Assembly (NCBI RefSeq): GCF_002287505.1
Contig: NZ_CP019688.1
Coordinates: forward strand, 2,282,674 to 2,346,673
Length of the DNA: 64,000 bases
Origin: Corynebacterium glaucum
GTDB taxonomy: Bacteria; Actinomycetota; Actinomycetes; Mycobacteriales; Mycobacteriaceae
Direction: 5' to 3'
Part shown: in pieces, positions 43,747-52,906 of the stretch
Numbering within the stretch: position 1 is the stretch's first letter
Layout of the letters: each line of letters begins with the position of its first letter
Made by a program: the position numbers and the translations under genes
Notes under the pieces: model-generated
The model's database searches: none
Seen by the model: only the letters and a program-made list of their open reading frames with translations
Told to the model about the DNA's origin: nothing

Positions 43747-44785
43747 GCACGCTCAAGAACTTCCGGCCGGTCGCTTCCCAGGAGAACTGCGCCGCAAACG
43801 CGCGCGCCGCGTCTGCCATGTCAGCGCCAAGCGTCTCGCGCACCACGGCCGCGAAGTCCTCGTCAGCGCGCACCAGTCTGCCGGTCTCTCCGTCCCGGAT
43901 CGACTCGTTCACCCCGCCGGCATCAGCAAACCCCACGGTAGGCACCCCGTGCTGAGCCGCCTCAATTACCGCGATCCCCCAGCCCTCCTTCGCCGACGGC
44001 AAGAGGTGCACCCGGGCGCGTTCGAGCAGCGCGTGCTTGTGCGCCTCTGAGACATGCCCGTGGAAGACCACTTTGTCGGACGGGTACCGCGCCGCGTACT
44101 CGCGCAGGTTGTCCTCCCACCAGCCGGAACCCACCACATCCAGCACCGCGCCGTCGATCTGCGCCGCGGCATCGATAGCCAGCTCGATCCGCTTGTGCGG
44201 AACGAGTCGGGACAAGGTGATGAGGTGGACACGTCCGTCGTCGTGAAGCAATGGCCCGTCAAGTGGCACCTCGTCGACTCCATTTTCCACGATTTCAATG
44301 TCGCGCCCGCGCACGCCCAGCGCAACCAGGTCGCGCTTCGAGGCCTGCGAGACCGTCACGTACTGGGCGCCTCGGTACACGCGCGGCGCGACCCGCGATT
44401 CCAGGAACCAACCCAACCGCCCGATGATCGGGCCTGCCACCGGCCACTGCTCGCGGTGGCAGTGGTGCGTAAGCAGCACCACCGGCCGGCGTGTGAAGAG
44501 CCTCGCAAAGAACGGGATGCCGTTTTGCGTATCCACGATAATGTCTGGCCGGTTGCGCCAGATCGACAGCGGCGCCAGCACGTACACGCCGTATTTCCCG
44601 CCGGCGCGCTCGTAGCGCACGCCATTTCGGCGCGAGCGCCGCGGCGCATCCGTGTGCTTCGCCGTCCGGTAAATAACCTCGTGGCCCTCGCGCGCCAAGT
44701 ACTCGCCGACGCGCTCGAGGTAGCGCTCCGAGCCACCGCCTTGCGGGTGGGTGGTGTCGCGCCAGCACATCAGCAGTATCTTCAT
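43721..44785 (-). CDS. GT4-type glycosyltransferase
   Basis: 354-aa GT-B glycosyltransferase. N-domain LMCWRDTTHPQGGGSERYLERVGEYLAREGHEV (GGGSE nucleotide loop) and C-domain LITLSRLVPHKRIELAIDAAA, EGWGIAVIEAAQHGVPTVGFADAGGVNESI (the E-x7-E block of GT4) are plain. It probably uses a nucleotide sugar on the cytoplasmic side to make a glycolipid or glycan. ATG 44785 is 4 bases from the oppositely directed methyltransferase ATG, and the ATG has no clear ribosome site. The longer frame to 44815 would overlap that gene. Confidence 0.88.
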   Translation of the reverse strand: MKILLMCWRDTTHPQGGGSERYLERVGEYLAREGHEVIYRTAKHTDAPRRSRRNGVRYERAGGKYGVYVLAPLSIWRNRPDIIVDTQNGIPFFARLFTRRPVVLLTHHCHREQWPVAGPIIGRLGWFLESRVAPRVYRGAQYVTVSQASKRDLVALGVRGRDIEIVENGVDEVPLDGPLLHDDGRVHLITLSRLVPHKRIELAIDAAAQIDGAVLDVVGSGWWEDNLREYAARYPSDKVVFHGHVSEAHKHALLERARVHLLPSAKEGWGIAVIEAAQHGVPTVGFADAGGVNESIRDGETGRLVRADEDFAAVVRETLGADMADAARAFAAQFSWEATGRKFLSVLKAARWSS

Positions 44786-44789
44786 CGCT

Positions 44790-45533
44790 ATGTACCGTAC
44801 CCGCCGCCTTGCCACGCTTCGCCGTTCGCTGCGCTTGCTCCGCTCGTTCGGCTACGAGCAGTTCCGGCCGCGCATTTTTTACGAAGGTTTGGCGCGGGAC
44901 ACACATTTGCTTATCGACGCCCTGTTGCGCGACCTTACCGGCACCCCTCTCCGCGGCCGCAGCGTGCTCGATGTCGGGGGCGGCCCCGGGTATTTCGCCG
45001 AAGCATTCGCAGACACTGCCTATATCGGCCTCGAGCCCGACGTGTCCGAGATGTCCGCGGCCGGCATCACCGGCTACGGCGCGGTGCGCGGCGACGCTCG
45101 TGCGCTGCCGTTCGCCGACAGTGCCTTCGATATCGTGTATTCCTCAAACGTCGCGGAGCACATCCCTGGCTGGGAGCAGATGGGCGACGAGATGCTGCGC
45201 GTGGCCAGGCCCGGTGGGTTGATTGTCCTGAGCTACACCGTGTGGCTCGGGCCGTTCGGCGGACACGAGACTGGGGTGCTCCCCCACTACATTGGCGGTA
45301 ATTTCGCCCGCCGCCGCTACGAGCGCATCCACGGCCGCCCGCCGAAGAACGTCTTCGGCGAATCGCTGTTCAACGTGTCCGCCGCGGAAGGGCTGCGCTG
45401 GGCTGAATCCACCGGCCAGTTTGCGTTCGCGTTCCCGCGCTACCACCCACACTGGGCATGGTGGCTCACTCGCGTACCTGTTCTCCGCGAGTTCGCTGTC
45501 TCCAACCTCGTGTTAGTGCTGGTCAAGCACTAG
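44790..45533 (+). CDS. Class I SAM-dependent methyltransferase
   Basis: 247-aa methyltransferase of the UbiE/Methyltransf_11 fold. SAM motif [16 protein letters not shown] (about residues 57-71), an acidic residue after LEPD, motif [22 protein letters not shown], and motif [17 protein letters not shown] are visible. Substrate unknown; pairing with a glycosyltransferase on the other strand suggests envelope glycolipid or sugar methylation. Start at 44790 overlaps the GT 5' region. Stop overlaps the convergent pck stop by 4 bp. Confidence 0.88.
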   Translation: MYRTRRLATLRRSLRLLRSFGYEQFRPRIFYEGLARDTHLLIDALLRDLTGTPLRGRSVLDVGGGPGYFAEAFADTAYIGLEPDVSEMSAAGITGYGAVRGDARALPFADSAFDIVYSSNVAEHIPGWEQMGDEMLRVARPGGLIVLSYTVWLGPFGGHETGVLPHYIGGNFARRRYERIHGRPPKNVFGESLFNVSAAEGLRWAESTGQFAFAFPRYHPHWAWWLTRVPVLREFAVSNLVLVLVKH

Positions 45534-47461
45534 TTCGCGCTGGCACCCTTCGCTGCGGAACGTGCGCTGCGCTCATCGGAGATCGCGGCGGATACTGCCT
45601 CGGCGATCTGGTCTTCCATTTCGCGGCGAACGCGGGTAGCCACTTTGATGCGGCCGGACAGGAGGTCGAGTTCGTCGAAAATCTCCTGCGGTACGCGGGC
45701 ACCCAGCTCCTCGAGGTACTGACGCGAGTCGCGGAGATCCTCACGCCACAGCGCCGGCTCTGCAGTGAGCGCCTCCCGCACGTCCTCGATCGGCGTATCA
45801 AGGCCCTCAAGATCAAGGTCCTCAGCGCGGGCGGTGTGGCCCACGACAGTCTCGGTTGCGCCTACGCGGCCCTCGATGCGGTCCACGATCCACTTCAGCA
45901 CGCGCGAGTTCTCGCCGAAGCCCGGCCACAGGAAGCGGCCGTCGTCGCCACGGCGGAACCAGTTCACAAGGAACACGGCCGGCATGCGGTCGCCACCGCG
46001 GCGACCCATGTCGATCCAGTGCTGAAAGTAGTCGCCCACGTTGTAGCCGATGAACGGCAGCATCGCCATCGGGTCATGGCGCAGGGTTCCCACCTTCGCC
46101 TCCACAGACGCCGCAGTCTGCCCAGAGGACAGCATCGCACCGATCATGGTGCCGTGCTCCCAGTCGTAAGCCTCAGTCACCAGCGGGACGGTGTCCGGGC
46201 GGCGCCCACCGAACAGGATGGCGTCGATCTTCACGCCCTGCCAGTCGTTGAACTCGGGAGCAGCGTTCGGGCACTGTGCAATCGGCACGCAGTACCGGGA
46301 GTTCGGATGGGCCGCCTTGCGTTCGTCGTCAGGCGTCCACTCCTTGCCGCGCCAGTCGATGAGGTGCTCCGGAGCGTCGCCGTCCATGCCCTCCCACCAG
46401 ACGTCGCCGTCATCGGTCAGCGCAACGTTGGTGAACAGGGTGTTGCCCGGCTCCATGGCACGCATCGCGATCGGGTTGGACGCGTAGTTCGTGCCCGGCG
46501 CGACACCGAAGAAACCGTTCTCCGGGTTCACGGCGTACAGGCCGTCGTCGCGAAGCTTGAGCCATGCGATGTCGTCGCCGACGACCTCTGCCGACCAGCC
46601 CTCGAGGGTCGGGGTGATCATGGCGAGGTTGGTCTTGCCACACGCGGACGGGAACGCGCCGGCGATGTGGTAGGCCTTGCCCTCCGGAGAGGTGAGCTTG
46701 AGGATGAGCATGTGCTCCGCCATCCAGCCCTCTTCCTTGGCCATCACGGAAGCGATGCGCAGTGCGTAGCACTTCTTCGCCAAGATCGCGTTGCCGCCGT
46801 AGCCCGAGCCGTAGGACCAAATTTCCTTGGTCTCCGGGAAGTGGGAGATGTACTTCGTCTCGTTGCACGGCCACGCGACATCTTCTTCGCCCTCTTCAAG
46901 CGGCGCGCCCACCGAGTGCAGGCACGGCACGAAGTTGTCGCCCTGGATCTTGTTCAGTGCCTCGGTGCCCATGCGCGTCATCACACGCATGGACATAACC
47001 ACGTACTCGGAATCGGTCAGCTGTACACCCAGCTTCGGGTCCGGATCGTCGATCGGGCCCATGCAGAACGGCACGACGTACATCGTGCGGCCCTTCATTG
47101 CGCCGTCGAAGTGCTCGAGCATCTCTTCTTTCAGCGCGTCCGGGCGCATCCAATTGTTCGTGGGACCCGCGTCCGCCTGCTTGTGGGTGGAGATAAAGGT
47201 GCGCGATTCCACGCGAGCCACATCCGACGGGTTCGAACGGGCCAGGAAGGAGTTCGGGCGCTTTTCCTCATTGAGGCGGATCAGCGTACCTTTTTCCACG
47301 AGGTCGGCGGCCATGCGATCCCACTCCTCGTCGGAGCCGTCCGCAAACACCACACGGTCCGGGTTGAAAATGTCCACGGCGTTGTTGATCCATTTGATCA
47401 GCGCCTCATTGTCGGTGGGCAGCTCGCCTTCGAGTCGCTGGACGGTGGTGCTCTCGGTCAC
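45530..47461 (-). CDS. pck: GTP-dependent phosphoenolpyruvate carboxykinase
   Basis: 643-aa enzyme of gluconeogenesis and anaplerosis: oxaloacetate + GTP to PEP + GDP + CO2. The P-loop kinase-1 motif FPSACGKTN holds the hyper-reactive Cys of GTP-type PEPCK; also YVVPFCMGP and [18 protein letters not shown] (PEP site), and [12 protein letters not shown] start with AAGGAG at 47467-47472. C-terminal Ala/Lys-rich extension ([10 protein letters not shown]). Divergent from trmB with about 194 bp between. Confidence 0.96.
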   Translation of the reverse strand: MTESTTVQRLEGELPTDNEALIKWINNAVDIFNPDRVVFADGSDEEWDRMAADLVEKGTLIRLNEEKRPNSFLARSNPSDVARVESRTFISTHKQADAGPTNNWMRPDALKEEMLEHFDGAMKGRTMYVVPFCMGPIDDPDPKLGVQLTDSEYVVMSMRVMTRMGTEALNKIQGDNFVPCLHSVGAPLEEGEEDVAWPCNETKYISHFPETKEIWSYGSGYGGNAILAKKCYALRIASVMAKEEGWMAEHMLILKLTSPEGKAYHIAGAFPSACGKTNLAMITPTLEGWSAEVVGDDIAWLKLRDDGLYAVNPENGFFGVAPGTNYASNPIAMRAMEPGNTLFTNVALTDDGDVWWEGMDGDAPEHLIDWRGKEWTPDDERKAAHPNSRYCVPIAQCPNAAPEFNDWQGVKIDAILFGGRRPDTVPLVTEAYDWEHGTMIGAMLSSGQTAASVEAKVGTLRHDPMAMLPFIGYNVGDYFQHWIDMGRRGGDRMPAVFLVNWFRRGDDGRFLWPGFGENSRVLKWIVDRIEGRVGATETVVGHTARAEDLDLEGLDTPIEDVREALTAEPALWREDLRDSRQYLEELGARVPQEIFDELDLLSGRIKVATRVRREMEDQIAEAVSAAISDERSARSAAKGASAN

Positions 47462-47655
47462 TGTGTCTCCTTGTGCCAGGGCTAGGCCAATTTGTGCGTC
47501 GGCCCCAGCCTAACCAACTCCACCCACACCGGGCAGGAAGTTGCATCACCCCAGCACAAACCTGTGAACAAATGGGGGTACGCACCAAAATTCCAACGCG
47601 GCGCAAGAGGCGCGCCCATTTGGCATCCGCGCACGTCACGTGCACAATTGTCGCA

Positions 47656-48420
47656 ATGAATAATCCTGATTCCCCAATTCAACGCCCGGGCACCGGCGAA
47701 TTGCCGCATGGTCGCCCACTCCAAACGGAGTTCGACACCGGGCTCGACTACCCCCGCCTCGGTTCCGTCACCTTCCGCCGCGGCACGCTCACCGACAACC
47801 AGGAGGCCCTCTTCGAAGAGCATTGGCCCAAGTTAGGGCTAGTGCTTAACGACGAACAGTTAGACGTCGATTCCTGGTTCGGACGCCACGCAAAGACGGT
47901 CTTGGAGATCGGCTCCGGTACCGGCACATCCACCGCGGCCATGGCACCGCTTGAACCGGACACCAACATTATCGCCGTGGAGCTGTACAAACCCGGCCTT
48001 GCCAAGCTGCTCGGATCGGTAGTGCGCGCCAACATCGACAACATCCGCATGATCCGCGGCGACGGCGTCGAAGTGCTCGCCCGCATGATCGCGCCCGAAT
48101 CCCTTGACGGCGTACGCATCTTCTTCCCGGACCCGTGGCCGAAGGCGCGCCACCACAAACGCCGCATCATCCAGTCCGGCACGTTGAACCTGATTGCGAC
48201 CAGGTTGAAGCCGGGCGGAGTGCTACACGTGGCCACCGACCACGCCGACTACGCCGAGTGGATCGACGAGCTGGTCAACGTTGAGCCACAACTCACCTAC
48301 AAGGGCTGGCCGTGGGAAGACGCGCCGTTGCTCACGGACCGCCAGGTGATCACTAAGTTCGAGGGCAAAGGCATGGATAAGGACCACGTGATCCGCGAGT
48401 ACCTGTGGGAGAAGAAATAG
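47656..48420 (+). CDS. trmB: tRNA (guanine-N7-)-methyltransferase TrmB
   Basis: 254-aa Rossmann methyltransferase making m7G46 in the tRNA variable loop. [16 protein letters not shown] (SAM site), [20 protein letters not shown] and the diagnostic [15 protein letters not shown] (PDPWPK(x)(R/K)H) are present. ATG 47656 selected because upstream in-frame sequence to 47473 lacks family character. The ATG follows a CACAAT -10-like box by about 8 bases with no ribosome site, so the message may be leaderless. Its stop lies 2 bp before the NYN gene start. Confidence 0.94.
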   Translation: MNNPDSPIQRPGTGELPHGRPLQTEFDTGLDYPRLGSVTFRRGTLTDNQEALFEEHWPKLGLVLNDEQLDVDSWFGRHAKTVLEIGSGTGTSTAAMAPLEPDTNIIAVELYKPGLAKLLGSVVRANIDNIRMIRGDGVEVLARMIAPESLDGVRIFFPDPWPKARHHKRRIIQSGTLNLIATRLKPGGVLHVATDHADYAEWIDELVNVEPQLTYKGWPWEDAPLLTDRQVITKFEGKGMDKDHVIREYLWEKK

Positions 48421-48422
48421 GG

Positions 48423-49100
48423 ATGGATCTGCACGAAATGACGCACCCGTACACCCCCGGGGCGACGCCTGGCCCGGCCAGCTACCTGCTGGTGTGGGAC
48501 GCGCCGAACCTGGATATGGGCCTGGGCGCCATCTTGGGCGGTCGCCCTACCGCCGCCTACCGTCCGCGTTTCGACGCAATCGGCCGTTGGCTCCTCGGCC
48601 AGGCGAGCGAACTCAGCGAGACCACCGGCGAGCGCGTTGAACCGGAAGCCACGGTGTTCACCAACGTCTCCCCCGCCGGCGCCGACGCAGTTCGCCCCTG
48701 GGTCGAAGCGCTGCGCAACGTCGGATTCGCGGTCTTCGCCAAACCGAAGAGCGACGAAGATTCCGACGTTGATCAGGACATGCTCGCCCACATCGAACGC
48801 CGGTCTACCGAAGGCGTGCTTCGCGGCGTCGTTGTGGCATCCGCCGACGGGCAGAACTTTCTGGAGCCAATCGAGGAGTTAGCTGCGCAGGGCATCCCGG
48901 TCACGGTGCTCGGTTTCCACGAGCACGCCTCTTGGGCCGTGAACTCGGAGTGCGTCACGTTCGTCGACCTCGAGGACATCCCCGGGGTGTTCCGCGAACC
49001 ACTGCCGCGTATCAACCTCGACCAGCTTCCCGAAGGCGGCGCCTGGCTGCAGCCGTTCCGCCCGCTTGCAGCGCTGCTCAACAACACCCGAGGAGAGTAA
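48423..49100 (+). CDS. NYN domain protein (LabA/DUF88-like nuclease fold)
   Basis: 225 aa. SYLLVWDAPNLDMGLG contains the NYN N-terminal Asp block (D-x-x-N), and central RGVVVASADGQNFLEPIEELAAQGIPVTVLGFHEHASWAV gives the DGD-like and hydrophobic strand pattern of PIN/NYN RNases. Conserved between trmB and cmpL1 in corynebacteria, suggesting RNA metabolism. Starts 2 bp after the trmB stop, so it is co-transcribed. Confidence 0.82.
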   Translation: MDLHEMTHPYTPGATPGPASYLLVWDAPNLDMGLGAILGGRPTAAYRPRFDAIGRWLLGQASELSETTGERVEPEATVFTNVSPAGADAVRPWVEALRNVGFAVFAKPKSDEDSDVDQDMLAHIERRSTEGVLRGVVVASADGQNFLEPIEELAAQGIPVTVLGFHEHASWAVNSECVTFVDLEDIPGVFREPLPRINLDQLPEGGAWLQPFRPLAALLNNTRGE

Positions 49101-51407
49101 GTGTTCTACAGGTGGGGCCACTTCGCCTTCCGCCACCGCAAGATCATTCCTGTCGTGGTGGTGGCGATCATCATCATCTTGCAGGTGCTCTTCGGCTCGA
49201 AGCTCGGTGAGCGGCTCTCCCAGGAAGGCTGGGAAGACCCGGGCGCGGAATCAACCGCTGCAGCCGTCATCGAGCAGCAGACCTTCGGCCGCGACAACTC
49301 CGGCGATGTCGTGCTCATGGTCACCGCCGACAACGTCAACGACCCGGCAGTGTTCCACGCTGCGAACGAGCAGATTAACGCGCTCAAGACCAACCACCCC
49401 AACGAGGTCGACGCGATCCGCAGCTACTTCGCAGCGCCGAATTCGCAGCAAATGAGCCCGGACGGCACTAAAGCCTTCGCCGCGATTGGCCTAGTCGGCG
49501 ACGGCGAGCAAACGCTCAAAGACTTCCGCACCATTAAGCCCGCGCTTGAAGCGATCGACATCCCGAACGCAACCGTCCAGATCGCCGGTGCCACGGCAGT
49601 CGCCGACGCGCTGGATACCGGCATGGCGAACGACATCGCCCGCGCTGAGCGCATCGGCCTCGTGTTCGTCGCCATCATCTTGCTCTTCGTCTTCGGCGGT
49701 GTGGTCGCCGCGGCAATGCCTTTAATCGTGGGCATCCTGTCCATCGTCGGTTCGCTGTCGCTGCTGGCAATCCTTGCCCAGTTCCAGCAGGTCAACATCT
49801 TCTCCCAGTCCATCATCACCCTGCTGGGCCTGGGTCTAGCCATCGACTACGGCCTGTTCATGGTCTCGCGGTTCCGCGAGGAGCTGGACCGGGGACTCGA
49901 TACGCGCGAGGCAGTTGCAGTCACCACGACCACCGCCGGCAAGACCGTGTTCTTCTCCGCGCTCATGGTTGGTGTGGCCCTCTCCGGCCTGTTGATGTTC
50001 CCGCAGGCCTTCCTGAAGTCGGTGGCCTACGGCGCGATCAGTGCGGTGGTCCTCGCAGCGATCATCTCCGTTGCGGTGCTGCCGGCGCTGTTCGGCATGC
50101 TGGGGCGGAACATCGACAAGTGGTCCGTGCGCAGAACACGCCGCACCGCACGCCGGATCGAGGACACCATCTGGTTCCGCATCCCGGCCTGGGCAATGCG
50201 CCACGCGAAGACCGTTGTCGTCGGTGTCTCAGCGCTGCTCCTGCTCATTACCGCGCCAATGGTCGGCATCACCTTCGGTGGCATCAACGAGACGTACCTA
50301 CCGCCTAACCAGGAGACCCGCCAGGCGCAGGACAACTTCAATGAGACCTTCCCCGCGTTCCGCACCGACCCCGTAAAGTTCGTCGTCACCGGCGCGGACA
50401 GCCAGCAGCTTGTAGACATTGTGATGCAGACCCGCTCCGTCGAAGACCTCGCCGCCCCGCTTGCGCCTGCGCACCCGACCGAAAACGGCACCACCGTGCT
50501 GTCCGCGCCGCTCTCGGACCGCAACGAGGGCCAGATGGTCATCGACCAGTTGCGCGCGATTGAGACGCCGGAAGGCGTGGAAACCTACGTCGCCGGTACC
50601 CCTGCCATGGAGGTCGAATCCATCGAGGCGCTCCTCCAGCGCCTGCCGTGGATGGCGCTGTATATGGTCCTGGCCACGTTCCTGCTCATGGCGTTGCTCT
50701 TCGGCTCGATCATCCTGCCGGCGAAGGCCGTGATCATGAACATCCTGGGCATCGGTGCCACGCTCGGTTTCCTCACCCTCGTGTTCGTGGACGGCATCGG
50801 CAGCGGGTTGCTCAACTTCACCCCGGGCCCGCTCATGAGCCCCGTGCTGGTGCTCATCATTTCCATCCTTTACGGCCTGTCAACGGACTACGAGGTCTTC
50901 CTGGTCTCGCGCATGGTGGAGGCCCGGCACAACGGCGCCTCCACGGACCAGGCCATCAAGTACGGCACCGCGCACACCGGCGGCATCATCACGGCCGCAG
51001 CAGCGATCATGATCGTCGTCGCCGCCGCCTTCGCCATGAGCGACATCGTGATGATGAAGTACATCGCCTACGGCATGATCTTCTCGCTCGCCCTCGACGC
51101 GACAATCATCCGCCTCCTCCTCGTACCTGCGGTTATGCACCTGCTTCACGAGGACAACTGGTGGGCGCCGCCGTTAATCAAGCGCGCCTACGCAACGCTT
51201 GGCGAAGGTTCGAGTGAGAAATACGTTGGGCAGGTCGTCGATAAGCAAAATGCTTTTGGTGGTGAGATCCGGGTGCGGGATACCGTCGTGGACACCCAGC
51301 CGTACCGCTCCGGGGTGAGTGTGAACGATGACGAGCGACTGGTGCCATTCAACGAGCTGATGACCCAGCTGAGGCAGCGTGAACGGTTCCGTGAGCTCGA
51401 GCGCTAA
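49101..51407 (+). CDS. cmpL1: MMPL family transporter CmpL1 (trehalose monomycolate export)
   Basis: 768-aa RND/MMPL exporter with 11-12 TM segments in two halves. TM1 is at residues 12-32, a periplasmic domain D1 follows to about 185, and the first TM block is about 190-380. The second periplasmic loop is about 415-530, then LLGLGLAIDYGLFMVSRFREE and ISILYGLSTDYEVFLVSRMVEA give the DY pairs used in proton relay. The corynebacterial homologue beside pks13 exports trehalose monomycolate (MmpL3 role). GTG start directly after the NYN stop. The hydrophilic tail includes a motif copy at VDKQ (51237). Confidence 0.9.
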   Translation: MFYRWGHFAFRHRKIIPVVVVAIIIILQVLFGSKLGERLSQEGWEDPGAESTAAAVIEQQTFGRDNSGDVVLMVTADNVNDPAVFHAANEQINALKTNHPNEVDAIRSYFAAPNSQQMSPDGTKAFAAIGLVGDGEQTLKDFRTIKPALEAIDIPNATVQIAGATAVADALDTGMANDIARAERIGLVFVAIILLFVFGGVVAAAMPLIVGILSIVGSLSLLAILAQFQQVNIFSQSIITLLGLGLAIDYGLFMVSRFREELDRGLDTREAVAVTTTTAGKTVFFSALMVGVALSGLLMFPQAFLKSVAYGAISAVVLAAIISVAVLPALFGMLGRNIDKWSVRRTRRTARRIEDTIWFRIPAWAMRHAKTVVVGVSALLLLITAPMVGITFGGINETYLPPNQETRQAQDNFNETFPAFRTDPVKFVVTGADSQQLVDIVMQTRSVEDLAAPLAPAHPTENGTTVLSAPLSDRNEGQMVIDQLRAIETPEGVETYVAGTPAMEVESIEALLQRLPWMALYMVLATFLLMALLFGSIILPAKAVIMNILGIGATLGFLTLVFVDGIGSGLLNFTPGPLMSPVLVLIISILYGLSTDYEVFLVSRMVEARHNGASTDQAIKYGTAHTGGIITAAAAIMIVVAAAFAMSDIVMMKYIAYGMIFSLALDATIIRLLLVPAVMHLLHEDNWWAPPLIKRAYATLGEGSSEKYVGQVVDKQNAFGGEIRVRDTVVDTQPYRSGVSVNDDERLVPFNELMTQLRQRERFRELER

Positions 51408-52368
51408 GCAGTGGCTGCGATGGCTGGCGCCGGTCGCGCTGATTGCCATTCTGCTCCTGGTTTTTCGCGACGAGCTGCCGTTTCTCGGCCAAGCCTGGGA
51501 GGCGCTCGGGAGCTCCGAGCCTTGGCCGCTTCTGGCTGCAGTTTGTACAGCCAATCTCGCGCTCGCGGCGATGTCCGGGGTGATGCAGATTCTGCTGAAC
51601 ACTGGGCAGAAAATTGCGAACCCGGCCAACACCAACGCGATTGTTTACGCCTCGAATGCCTGGTCAACGACGGTGCCCGGCGGCCCGGCGATCTCGGCGT
51701 GGCTGACGTTTCATGTGCACCGCTCGTGGGGCGCTTCGGTGGGGCTGTGCGGCTGGTTCTTCGTCATCTCCGGCGCGCTGTCGACGGTGTGGATGGGCAT
51801 CATCGGCCTCGTCGCCGTGCTGTTTTTGGGTGCGGACCTTTCGGTGCGGACGCTGCTGGCAAGCTTCGCCATCGCCGCCACCACTATCGCCGCGGTGTTC
51901 TGGGCGACCCGCAACCCCGCCGTGCTGAAGCGCTGGGTTGGGTTCCTCCCCGACAAGGTGCGGGTGCGGATTGAAACGGTGGTCGACCAAGTCGCGGCAA
52001 TTCGCATGGGCGCTGGTTCATTCGTCGCCGCGGCTACGTTGTCGCTGCTCAACCGGCTGTTCGATCTCTGCACCATGCTGCTCGCCGTTCATGCAGTCGG
52101 CGGGCAAGGCGACATTTCCGTGATGGGGGTCGCGCTCGCGTACATCGTGACCAAGCTCGCCGGCGCCGCCCAAATCACGCCCGGCGGAGTGGGCACGGTC
52201 GAGCCGGTCCTGGCAGGCATGCTCGTCGCCGGGGGGCTATCGCTTGTCGACGCCACCGCCGCCACCGTCATCTACCGCGCCATCTCCTTCGCACTGATCA
52301 CCCTGATCGGCTGGATCGTCTACGCGCTGGTCTACGCCGGGCACGGTTTCATGTTGGGTCGGAAATAG
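51379..52368 (+). CDS. Lysylphosphatidylglycerol synthase TM-region-like (UPF0104) membrane protein
   Basis: 329-aa polytopic protein of the YbhN/LPG_synthase_TM fold. Signature SAWSTTVPGGPAISAW and the C-terminal LAGAAQITPGGVGTVEPVLAGMLVAGGL (family PGGxGxxE) are visible, with about eight TM segments. Corynebacterial homologue lies after cmpL1, suggesting a flippase or support role in envelope lipid transport; not proven. GTG 51379 overlaps cmpL1 by 29 bp; GTG 51391 is an alternative. Confidence 0.85.
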   Translation: MNGSVSSSAKQWLRWLAPVALIAILLLVFRDELPFLGQAWEALGSSEPWPLLAAVCTANLALAAMSGVMQILLNTGQKIANPANTNAIVYASNAWSTTVPGGPAISAWLTFHVHRSWGASVGLCGWFFVISGALSTVWMGIIGLVAVLFLGADLSVRTLLASFAIAATTIAAVFWATRNPAVLKRWVGFLPDKVRVRIETVVDQVAAIRMGAGSFVAAATLSLLNRLFDLCTMLLAVHAVGGQGDISVMGVALAYIVTKLAGAAQITPGGVGTVEPVLAGMLVAGGLSLVDATAATVIYRAISFALITLIGWIVYALVYAGHGFMLGRK

Positions 52369-52377
52369 AATGCAGGC

Positions 52378-52749
52378 ATGAGCAATCGCTTATCGACGAA
52401 ACCTTCCACCCGTAAATTTCTTTCCACCCCTGCCGCGATCGGTGCCGACCTTGTGGCAATCGCGGTTTTTGCATTGCTGGCGCGCATGGCACACCAATCC
52501 GAGGACATGCCGTTCAACTTCACCGGGTGGCTGTCCACCGTGTGGCCGTTTGCGCTCGGCGTACTGCTCGGATGGCTGATCGTGCGGGAGAACCGCGGCG
52601 GCATCATCTGGGCAGTCACCGCGATTACCGGTCTGGTGATTTGGGGTTTCCGCAATCAGTCAGTACCACACTGGTCCTTCGTCATCGTCGCGACCGTGAT
52701 GAGCGCGCTGCTGATGCTGGGCTGGCGCGCGGTGGCGCGGAAACTCTAG
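52378..52749 (+). CDS. DUF3054 membrane protein
   Basis: 123 aa, four TM segments (residues about 20-40, 50-70, 75-92, 98-118). AAIGADLVAIAVFALLARMAHQSE and the Trp-rich loop STVWPFALGVLLGWLI are typical of actinobacterial DUF3054. Function unknown. It starts 9 bp after the preceding gene, and is likely its operon partner. A motif copy (GCTTATCGAC) fills codons 4-7. Confidence 0.85.
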   Translation: MSNRLSTKPSTRKFLSTPAAIGADLVAIAVFALLARMAHQSEDMPFNFTGWLSTVWPFALGVLLGWLIVRENRGGIIWAVTAITGLVIWGFRNQSVPHWSFVIVATVMSALLMLGWRAVARKL

Positions 52750-52906
52750 CCGTTTTCGGACCATTTTCGTATGCTTTGCTTGCGGGTTGATCCGCTCATT
52801 TTTGCTGTTTGGTGAATATTTGCCATGCTAGCCAGATTCCTCGAGGTTTGCCCCTTGCGTGTCGTACACATATTCGATATGATAGGCGGTAACAAAGGGG
52901 GATCAA

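Noticed and set aside
45458..47485. 675-codon plus-strand frame opposite pck
   Set aside because: Shadow of pck; His/Arg/Val-rich composition with no domain.
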